A DNA stretch of 9,586 nucleotides from Bacillota bacterium. Its GTDB lineage: Bacteria > Bacillota > Clostridia > Peptostreptococcales > Anaerovoracaceae. Under the pieces are notes generated by a model. That model searched no databases, was not told where the DNA came from, and saw only the letters and a list, made by a program, of their open reading frames with translations. Shown piece after piece: positions 1 through 5,484 of the stretch (position 1 is the stretch's first letter; the number at the start of each line of letters is the position of its first letter). Where the stretch lies: contig JAUNBO010000016.1 of the NCBI GenBank assembly GCA_030527065.1, forward strand, positions 1 to 9,586, given 5' to 3'. Position numbers and translations under genes: made by a program.

Positions 1-6
1 TATGAC

Positions 7-1380
7 TTATTCCGCCGTTTCCTCCGGCTCCCGGTCCTCTTCCCGCTTGATTTCCACCTTTACCCGTTCTATGCGCCGTTCACTGACGCATTCTATGGTA
101 AAGATACATTCCTCGGTGGGAATGACCAGTTCCAGGTTTTCCCCGTCCTCCGGGATCTCTCCCAGGATGTCCATCAGGTAGCCTCCCAGAGTTTCGCTGT
201 TTTCCGATTCCAGCTCCAGCCCCAGCTCTTCGTTCAGATCGTCCAAAGTGATGAGGCCGTCCAGCAGATAGACATTTTCCCCCAGCTGCTCCACCTCTTC
301 CTCTTCCACGTCATATTCATCGTCTATGTCTCCCATCACCTCTTCTATGAGGTCCTCCATGGTGACGATGCCGGAAAATCCGCCGTACTCGTCTATGAGG
401 ATGGCGATGTGCTGTTTGGAGGATTGAAGCTCCCGGAAAAGATCGTCGATGTTCTTGTTCTCCGGTACAAAGAAGGGCTTCCGCAGGATCTCCCGGATGT
501 CCACGTTCTCAAAGCCCCGTTCCCTGGCTTTCAGGAAGTAGTCCTTCATATTGAGGATGCCGATGATATTGTCCGTATCGTCCTCGTAGACAGGGATCCG
601 GGTATATCTGAGCTCCATCAGCTCGTCTACATATTCCTCCAGGGGGTCGTCTATGTCTATGAGGAAGACCTCCGTCCTGGGGGTCATCACCTCGTAGGCC
701 AGCTTATCGTCAAAATCGAAGATGCTGTTGATCATCTTCGCCCCTTCTTCCTTCAGGACGCCGGATTCCTGGCCCACCTCCAGCATGGAGATGACCTCCT
801 CCTCGGAAAAGGCCCCGTCTCCCGCATCCGTCTTCTGCCGGGTCAGCTTCAGGATGGCCGTGACTGACACGGAAAGAAGCCAGACAAAGGGCTTTGCGAT
901 CCGGGAAAAGAAAACGATGGACCGGACCACGGAAAGGGCCAGGGCCTCCGAATGCTGCAGCGCCACCCGCTTGGGAAAGAGCTCGCCCAGGACCAGGGTC
1001 ACATAGGAGAGGATCAGGGTGACCAGGACCACCCCCACCTGAGTGCCGTAGGGAATACCGAAGCCTGCCAGCCAGACTCCCACATCGTCAGCCATTCCCA
1101 TGGCCGCCGCAGCACTGGCTAAAAATCCTGCCAGAGTGATGGCCACCTGGATGGTGGATAAAAATGTGTTAGGCTCTTCCAGGAGCTTGAGAAGGGTCTC
1201 CGCCTTCTTGTTCCCCTCTTGGGCCATGATCTTGATCTTGTTTCGATTGACGGAAACGATGGACATTTCCGCCGCCGCAAAATAGGCGTTGATAAGGATC
1301 AGAACTGCCAAAAACAATAATTGTAAGCCGATGGGCGTACTAGGGTCAGGACTTGCGTCCATTGAGTATTTCACCTCCAT
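7..1380 (-). CDS. DUF21/CBS-pair membrane protein (CNNM / HlyC-CorC / TlyC family)
   Basis: A 457-residue integral membrane protein with the complete three-part layout of this family. An N-terminal DUF21 (CNNM) region has hydrophobic segments at about residues 17-39, 72-95, 115-135 and 146-179, including the motif LGELFPKR (131-138). A CBS pair follows at about 228-350, with MTPRTEV (232-238) and the signature EYGGFSGIVTMEDL (331-344). A C-terminal CorC/HlyC-associated domain lies at about 365-447, with an acidic linker before it and an acidic tail after it. Relatives are implicated in Mg2+ or Co2+ efflux or homeostasis; the older 'hemolysin' label is not reliable evidence of cytolysis. The transported ion cannot be read from sequence, so no symbol is given. 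It starts 30 nt after the mltG stop and is probably the distal gene of that unit. The chosen ATG has GGAGG 8 nt upstream. A second in-frame ATG (codon 7, position 1362) also has a GGAGG site. Only 6 nt follow the stop, so no terminator can be judged. Confidence 0.93.
   Translation of the reverse strand: MEVKYSMDASPDPSTPIGLQLLFLAVLILINAYFAAAEMSIVSVNRNKIKIMAQEGNKKAETLLKLLEEPNTFLSTIQVAITLAGFLASAAAAMGMADDVGVWLAGFGIPYGTQVGVVLVTLILSYVTLVLGELFPKRVALQHSEALALSVVRSIVFFSRIAKPFVWLLSVSVTAILKLTRQKTDAGDGAFSEEEVISMLEVGQESGVLKEEGAKMINSIFDFDDKLAYEVMTPRTEVFLIDIDDPLEEYVDELMELRYTRIPVYEDDTDNIIGILNMKDYFLKARERGFENVDIREILRKPFFVPENKNIDDLFRELQSSKQHIAILIDEYGGFSGIVTMEDLIEEVMGDIDDEYDVEEEEVEQLGENVYLLDGLITLDDLNEELGLELESENSETLGGYLMDILGEIPEDGENLELVIPTEECIFTIECVSERRIERVKVEIKREEDREPEETAE
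1374..1378 (-). promoter_or_regulatory. Second Shine-Dalgarno (GGAGG) for an alternative start of the CBS membrane protein
   Basis: GGAGG lies inside codons 1-3 of the annotated reading frame, 11 nt before the in-frame ATG at 1362 (residue 7). The first ATG at 1380 has its own GGAGG at 1389-1393. Either start leaves the first membrane segment intact, so sequence alone cannot decide between 457 and 451 residues. Confidence 0.5.
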
Positions 1381-1386
1381 TGTCGC

Positions 1387-1405
1387 GCCCTCCTTTCAGG
1401 AGAGC
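1387..1405 (-). promoter_or_regulatory. Small hairpin enclosing the Shine-Dalgarno of the CBS membrane protein gene
   Basis: On the minus strand the arms GCTCTCCT and AGGAGGGC flank a GAA triloop, giving 8 pairs of which one is G-T (G-U in RNA). The 3' arm contains the GGAGG at 1389-1393 that would serve the ATG at 1380. The hairpin begins only 5 nt after the mltG stop codon, so a ribosome finishing mltG would cover and open it. That is the arrangement expected for translational coupling. The pairing is seen directly; the regulatory role is inferred. Confidence 0.45.
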
Positions 1406-1410
1406 CGCAT

Positions 1411-2454
1411 TTAATCTATATATAGCGCTTTGTTTTCCAAATGTTCCTCATAGGTGACGGAAAACACATGGGAACCGTCTCCCTTTGCCAGGAAATAGAG
1501 ATAATCGCTTTCCTGGGGATAGAGGACCGCACGGATGGATTCTTCGCCCGGGGAACAAATGGGCCCCGGGGGCAGGTCCCCGTACAAATATGTGTTATAG
1601 GGAGATTCGATCTGCGTATCGGCCACGGACAGCACAGGCTTTTGCTCTCCCAGGATATATTGGACCGTGGCGCAGGACTGCAGGGGCATCCCGATCTCCA
1701 GCCGGTTGTAAAAGACCCCGGCGATGACGGGCCTGTCCTCGCTTACCACCGCTTCCCGCTCCACGATAGAGGCCAGGGTGATCACGTCCTCCACGGACAT
1801 ACCCAGCTCCGCCGCTCTCTCTCTGTATTCCTCCGTAAAGACCGCCTCAAACTGATCCAGCATCCGGAGGATGATATCCCGCTCCGTGGCGTCCTTGTAG
1901 ACCTGGTAGGTCTCCGGGAAGAGATAGCCTTCCAGCCGGTCCGGGCCCTCCGGCAGGCCTTCCGTGAACCAATAGTCAAACTCGCCCGTCTCTATCTCCG
2001 CCGCAAAGGCCTCCGCATCTATCAGCTGTTCGCCGGCCAGCTTTTCCGTGGTCCTGCGGATATCATACCCTTCCGGCACCGTAAACATGACGGTGTCGCC
2101 TCTGCCGGTGAGCAGGGCTTCCATGATCTCTTCCGTGGACATGCCCGGCGAAAGGCTGAAATTTCCCGCCTGATACTGGCCGTCGTAGCCCGCCCGCTTT
2201 GTCAGCCGTTTGAAAGCCCTTTCGCTGTTGATGAGCCCCTGCTCTTCCAGCATGGCGGCGATGGCAGTGGTGCTGCTCCCCGCAGGAACGGAGAAGGCCA
2301 CGATTTCCGTGCTGCCCGGTTCCACCGGCTCCGCCGCTTTTTCCAGAGCAGACTGGGAAAGAGTATAGACCCCGGCCCCCGCCGCCATCACCAGCACCAA
2401 TAAGATGAGAAAAGGCAATGCCCTGCTGTTTTTTTTGCTGTGTCTTCTGACCAT
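1411..2454 (-). CDS. mltG: Endolytic peptidoglycan transglycosylase MltG (YceG-like)
   Basis: A 347-residue membrane-anchored lytic transglycosylase, the family that cleaves nascent glycan strands and sets their length at the membrane surface. A short basic cytoplasmic tail (residues 1-12) precedes one transmembrane helix at about 13-33. The rest is extracytoplasmic: a LysM-like subdomain at about 50-120, then the YceG catalytic region. Visible family motifs are LEGYLFPETY (174-183), LASIVEREA (227-235), SPYNTYLYGDLPPGP (284-298) and a C-terminal FLAKGDGSHVFS (321-332). By alignment with the E. coli protein, Glu232 in SIVERE is the expected catalytic acid. The length matches the family, so the gene looks intact. 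The start gives a normal anchor but has only a weak ribosome site (AGGG too close, CAGG 10 nt upstream). It lies 46 nt after efp, and that gap contains an 18-nt palindrome. An A8 run is in codons 6-9. Confidence 0.95.
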   Translation of the reverse strand: MVRRHSKKNSRALPFLILLVLVMAAGAGVYTLSQSALEKAAEPVEPGSTEIVAFSVPAGSSTTAIAAMLEEQGLINSERAFKRLTKRAGYDGQYQAGNFSLSPGMSTEEIMEALLTGRGDTVMFTVPEGYDIRRTTEKLAGEQLIDAEAFAAEIETGEFDYWFTEGLPEGPDRLEGYLFPETYQVYKDATERDIILRMLDQFEAVFTEEYRERAAELGMSVEDVITLASIVEREAVVSEDRPVIAGVFYNRLEIGMPLQSCATVQYILGEQKPVLSVADTQIESPYNTYLYGDLPPGPICSPGEESIRAVLYPQESDYLYFLAKGDGSHVFSVTYEEHLENKALYID

Positions 2455-2467
2455 ATCCCTGTAACCT

Positions 2468-2485
2468 GAAGGCCCCGGGGCCTTC
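2468..2485 (-). other. 18-nt perfect palindrome between efp and mltG
   Basis: GAAGGCCCCGGGGCCTTC is self-complementary and can form a 7-bp stem with a CCGG loop in RNA. It sits 15 nt after the efp stop and 13 nt before the mltG start. No T-run follows on either strand, so it is not a standard intrinsic terminator. It could instead be a 3'-end stabiliser or processing site for the efp message, a translational modulator of mltG, or a protein-binding site. The palindrome is certain; its function is unknown. Confidence 0.5.
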
Positions 2486-2500
2486 CTTCTGCATTTTCTG

Positions 2501-3061
2501 CTATTTCGCCCTGGAAAGGTATTCTCCGCTGCGGGTATCTATCTGCAGCTTCTCTCCCACTTCTATAAAGATGGGGACCTGGATGACCACGCCGGTCTCC
2601 ATGACGGCGGCCTTGGTGACATTGGTGGCCGTGTCGCCTTTTACGCCGGGCTCCGTCTCCACCACTTCCAGGACCACAAAGTTGGGGGCTTCCACCAGGA
2701 ACGCCGACCCGTTGTAGAATTTGATGGTGGCCATATCGTTTTCCCGGAGATACTGCATGGCGTCCTCCACCTGGTCCTTCATAAGAGGCACCTGCTCATA
2801 GGATTCCTGATCCATGAAGTAGTACAGCTCCCCGTCGTTGTAGAGATATTGCATCTGCTTGGTCTCTATGTGGGCGTTGTTGAATTTATCGTTGGGGTTG
2901 AACGCCTCTTCCCGGGTGGCCCCGGTGAGGATGTTTCTGTATTTGGTCCGGACAAAGGCGGCGCCCTTCCCCGGCTTCACATGCTGGAAATCCAGGACGA
3001 CATGAGGCTCCCCGTCCATTTCAAAGGTCATGCCCTTTCTGAAATCACTTGCGTAAATCAT
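2501..3061 (-). CDS. efp: Translation elongation factor P (EF-P)
   Basis: A 186-residue EF-P, the usual length, which binds ribosomes stalled on consecutive prolines and promotes peptide-bond formation. The N-terminal KOW-like domain begins MIYASDFRKG and carries the tip loop KPGKGAAF, placing the modifiable lysine at residue 32, as in Bacillus subtilis. The OB domains follow, ending in the conserved PIFIEVGEKLQIDTRSGEYL. No modification enzyme (EpmA, EpmB, EarP or similar) is in the window, so the modification state is unknown. The frame stays open upstream to 3157, but that extension overlaps the promoter and leader hairpin. The chosen ATG matches the family N-terminus and has GGAGG 11 nt and GGAAGG a few nt upstream. 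It lies 115 nt after the YlbF-family gene and seems to have its own promoter, so it can be expressed apart from the upstream genes. mltG follows 46 nt downstream. Confidence 0.97.
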   Translation of the reverse strand: MIYASDFRKGMTFEMDGEPHVVLDFQHVKPGKGAAFVRTKYRNILTGATREEAFNPNDKFNNAHIETKQMQYLYNDGELYYFMDQESYEQVPLMKDQVEDAMQYLRENDMATIKFYNGSAFLVEAPNFVVLEVVETEPGVKGDTATNVTKAAVMETGVVIQVPIFIEVGEKLQIDTRSGEYLSRAK

Positions 3062-3072
3062 TTCCTTCCGTT

Positions 3073-3077
3073 CCTCC
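3073..3077 (-). promoter_or_regulatory. Shine-Dalgarno (GGAGG) of efp, fixes its start
   Basis: GGAGG lies 11 nt before the ATG at 3061, with a second purine-rich GGAAGG between them. Together with the family-typical N-terminus this supports 3061 rather than the in-frame ATGs at 3079, 3142 or 3157. Confidence 0.75.
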
Positions 3078-3094
3078 ATTCTGTTCTCGTATCT

Positions 3095-3131
3095 CCCGCC
3101 GCCTCTTTGTTCCGCAAAGAGGTCCGGCAGG
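3095..3131 (-). promoter_or_regulatory. Strong stem-loop in the efp 5' leader
   Basis: Reading the transcript, CCTGCCG pairs with CGGCGGG (one G-U). After a 2-nt GA bulge, CCTCTTTG pairs perfectly with CAAAGAGG around a CGGAA loop. That is 15 pairs in 37 nt. No T-run follows, so it is not an intrinsic terminator. It begins about 6 nt after the predicted efp transcription start and ends 17 nt before the GGAGG, leaving the ribosome site free. A hairpin at the extreme 5' end is known to slow 5'-end-dependent decay in Bacillota; that role here is inference. Confidence 0.65.
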
Positions 3132-3143
3132 TGACGGTACATT

Positions 3144-3172
3144 ATTATATCAGACAATTCCGGCTCTGTACA
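3144..3172 (-). promoter_or_regulatory. Sigma-A-type extended -10 promoter for efp
   Basis: The -10 is a perfect TATAAT (3144-3149) preceded by TGA, giving the extended TGn motif. After a 17-nt spacer the -35 is TGTACA (3167-3172), 4 of 6 matches to TTGACA. The predicted start is near 3137, giving a leader of about 75 nt before efp. It lies immediately after the YlbF-family stop codon in the longest non-coding gap of the window, which supports a real function. Whether upstream transcripts also read through is not visible. Confidence 0.7.
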
Positions 3173-3176
3173 GCCC

Positions 3177-3512
3177 TCATTGGGTTTTGGGCTTTATCAC
3201 CTCACCCAGAATGCCGTAAACATCGGAGATCATCCGGGTAAAAGCGAATTCTGCCTGCAAATACCGGGCGGCCAGGGGGTCCTTTGACAGGATCTGATAC
3301 AGCTCCTGGATCTGCTCCGACATGTCCGGGGCCCCTTCGCCTCCCATCAGCTGAGCCGCCTGCATCTGGAACTGCTTCTCCTGAAAATCGTTGAGCATCT
3401 CCGCCAGCTCCGGTTTCCCGTTGACGGCGTCCTTCATTTCCATGTAGGCCTTATATTCCGGCGCTTCCTTCAGCGCTCTGGCCAGCTGGTGTGCCTGATC
3501 GTAAACGTTCAT
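3177..3512 (-). CDS. YlbF/YmcA family protein (RNA-decay/competence regulator family)
   Basis: A small, soluble, predicted all-helical protein of 111 residues. It has no signal peptide, membrane segment, cysteine or obvious catalytic motif. The pattern of amphipathic helices (about residues 3-30, 34-56, 64-78 and 80-104) with QARALKEAPEYKAY-like and NDFQEKQFQMQ segments fits the YlbF/YmcA (DUF964, Com_YlbF) family. In Bacillus subtilis, YlbF, YmcA and YaaT form a complex that acts with RNase Y in mRNA maturation and affects competence, sporulation and biofilms. Which paralogue this is cannot be decided, so no symbol is given. It begins 6 nt after the RNase J stop with GGAGG (3524-3528) inside the end of rnj, implying coupled translation and a shared RNA-decay role. 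A promoter for efp follows its stop. The segment MGGEGAPD (56-63) is a probable flexible loop between helices. Confidence 0.82.
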   Translation of the reverse strand: MNVYDQAHQLARALKEAPEYKAYMEMKDAVNGKPELAEMLNDFQEKQFQMQAAQLMGGEGAPDMSEQIQELYQILSKDPLAARYLQAEFAFTRMISDVYGILGEVIKPKTQ

Positions 3513-3518
3513 TTTACA

Positions 3519-5468
3519 TTACACCTCCAAAAAGATGGGCAATATCATAGGACTGCGCCCGGTTTCCTGATAAATATAGCTTCTTAAAGAATCCCGGACC
3601 GCGGACTTCAAGGCGTTCCAGTCCTTCCCCCCGCCGTTCCGGCAGCAGGCCTCCAGGCTTTCGGTCACGACCCTCCTGGCGGAAACCATCAGGTCCTCGT
3701 TCTCCTTCACATAGACGAAGCCCCGGGAAAGGATCTCCGGCCTGGAAACCACCTCTCCCGCCGCCCGGTCTATGCCGGCGGCCACGATGATAAGGCCGCT
3801 CTCCGACAAAAGCTTCCTGTCCTTCAGCACCACGTTCCCCACGTCTCCCACGCCGAGGCCGTCCACCAGGACCGGCAGGCTGGGGATGTCCTCTTCCAGC
3901 TTCTCCGCCCGGTTCTTTTGCAATTGCAGCACCTGACCGTTCTTCAGGACGAAAACATGATCCGCCTTCATCCCCATGCTCTCCGCCAGTACGGCATGGC
4001 TGTAAAGATGCCGGTATTCCCCGTGGACAGGCATGAAGAATTTAGGCTTGATGAGGGCGTGAAGGAGCTTCAGCTCTTCTTCACAAGCGTGGCCTGACAC
4101 ATGGATGTCCGCAATGGAGGAGTAGATCACCTCCGCTCCCTTTTCAAAGAGCTTGTTCACGATATTGGAGACCGTCCGCTCATTTCCGGGAATGGGGTTG
4201 GAGGACAGGATCACCACGTCCCCCTTCTTGATCTGCACGGTCTTGTGCTCGTTGGACGCCATTCTCGTAAGCGCGGACATGGGCTCTCCCTGGCTCCCCG
4301 TGGTGATGATGACCAGCTCGTTGTCCTTCATATGCCTGATTTTGCTGATGTCCACCAGCACCCCCTCCGGAATGCGCAGATACCCCAGCTCCGTGGCCAG
4401 GCCCACGGTGTTCACCATGCTCCTGCCGGAGAGGGCCACCTTGCGCTTCACCGCCACCGCCGTGTCTATGATGGTCTGGATGCGGTAGATGTTGGAGGAG
4501 AAGGTGGCCACCAGGATGCGGCCGCTCCTGCTGTGGAAAATGCTTTCCAGAGCCGCCCCCACGGTCTGTTCAGAAGCCGTGTAGCCCTTTCTCTCCGCAT
4601 TGGTGCTGTCGGCCAGCATCAGCAGAACGCCCTTTTTCCCCAGCTCCGCCATTCTCTGGAGATCCATGGGGTCCCCTTCCAGGGGCGTGTAGTCTATCTT
4701 GAAATCTCCGCTGTGGAAGATCATGCCTACGGGAGTGTCTATGGCGAAGGCCAGGGAATCTGCGATGGAATGGGTGGTCCTTATGGCCTCCACCTTAAAA
4801 TCTCCCACCTTGAATTTCTGGCCGGCCTTTATTACGTTGAAGTTTCCCTTTATCCCGTGCTCCTTCAGCTTGTTCTCCACCAGGCCAAGGGTGAGCCGGG
4901 TGCCGTAGATGGGGATGTTCAGTTCTTTCAGGAGATAGGCGATGCCGCCTATGTGGTCCTCGTGGCCGTGGGTCAGGATCATTCCCCGCACCCGGTCCCG
5001 GTTCTTTATAAGATAGGTAAAGTCCGGTATGACGATATCTATGCCGTACATCTCGTCGTCGGGGAAGCAGAGGCCGCAGTCCAGGACCATGATGTCGTTC
5101 TTATACTCTATCACCGTAGTGTTCTTGCCGATCTCGTTCAGGCCCCCCAGGGGGATGATCCGCAGCCCGGGCTCCTGAGAGCCCCTTTCCCTGGTCCCTC
5201 TGCCTCTCCTGGCCTTTTCGGTCTGTTCCGGGGTCTCTTTGCTCCCGGCGGCCTGAGCCCCCGTCTCTCTGGTTTTCCCTGCCTGCTGCCGGTTTCCTCT
5301 GGCACCCCTGCCTCTGGTCCCCTGCGTCTGCGCCGGCTTTTCCCCGGAGGCCGCCGGCGTCCGGGACGTCACTTCTTTTGTTGTCTCTTTTTCTGTCTTT
5401 TTCTTCTGTGTCCGTTTCATCGGGTTGATCGATATGATCCCTTTTTTTTCGTTTTTTTCAGTTGCCAT
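3519..5468 (-). CDS. rnj: Ribonuclease J (metallo-beta-lactamase/beta-CASP) with long basic N-terminal tail
   Basis: A 649-residue RNase J, the enzyme that combines 5'-to-3' exonuclease and endonuclease activity in mRNA turnover and RNA maturation in Bacillota. The conserved core starts at about residue 102 (RIIPLGGLNEIGKN). It carries the zinc motif THGHEDHIGG (166-175), FHSGDFKID (251-259) and ADSTNAE (286-292) of the metallo-beta-lactamase fold. The beta-CASP part includes GSQGEPM (391-397), SNPIPGNE (423-430), HVSGHA (456-461) and PVHGEYRHL (480-488), followed by the C-terminal domain. The core of about 549 residues equals the usual full length, so the first 100 residues are an added tail. 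That tail is rich in K, R, G, E, T and Q and has no aromatic, leucine, cysteine, histidine or aspartate residue. The start has AAGGA 5 nt upstream and lies 16 nt after leuS. A7 and A8 runs occur in the first ten codons. Paralogue (J1 or J2) is not resolved. Confidence 0.96.
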   Translation of the reverse strand: MATEKNEKKGIISINPMKRTQKKKTEKETTKEVTSRTPAASGEKPAQTQGTRGRGARGNRQQAGKTRETGAQAAGSKETPEQTEKARRGRGTRERGSQEPGLRIIPLGGLNEIGKNTTVIEYKNDIMVLDCGLCFPDDEMYGIDIVIPDFTYLIKNRDRVRGMILTHGHEDHIGGIAYLLKELNIPIYGTRLTLGLVENKLKEHGIKGNFNVIKAGQKFKVGDFKVEAIRTTHSIADSLAFAIDTPVGMIFHSGDFKIDYTPLEGDPMDLQRMAELGKKGVLLMLADSTNAERKGYTASEQTVGAALESIFHSRSGRILVATFSSNIYRIQTIIDTAVAVKRKVALSGRSMVNTVGLATELGYLRIPEGVLVDISKIRHMKDNELVIITTGSQGEPMSALTRMASNEHKTVQIKKGDVVILSSNPIPGNERTVSNIVNKLFEKGAEVIYSSIADIHVSGHACEEELKLLHALIKPKFFMPVHGEYRHLYSHAVLAESMGMKADHVFVLKNGQVLQLQKNRAEKLEEDIPSLPVLVDGLGVGDVGNVVLKDRKLLSESGLIIVAAGIDRAAGEVVSRPEILSRGFVYVKENEDLMVSARRVVTESLEACCRNGGGKDWNALKSAVRDSLRSYIYQETGRSPMILPIFLEV

Positions 5469-5484
5469 GGCAATCCTTTCTGTT

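Noticed and set aside
1441..2403. 320-codon open frame on the plus strand, antisense to mltG
   Set aside because: It is a by-product of codon choice in mltG, which leaves few stops on the other strand. No recognisable domain or ribosome site supports it.
2468..2485. Intrinsic terminator after efp
   Set aside because: The palindrome is strong but has no T-run after it on either strand, so it is listed only as an inverted repeat.
2063..2494. 143-codon minus-strand frame overlapping the start of mltG
   Set aside because: It is out of frame with mltG, has no anchor or family motif, and lacks a good ribosome site. I considered slippage at the A8 run joining it to mltG, but nothing supports it.
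3095..3131. Riboswitch or terminator in the efp leader
   Set aside because: A single hairpin with no T-run, no alternative pairing seen and only about 75 nt of leader does not match a known riboswitch class.
3062..3157. N-terminal extension of efp from an ATG at 3157
   Set aside because: It would start upstream of the predicted transcription start and cross the leader hairpin. EF-P proteins begin at the position matched by the ATG at 3061.
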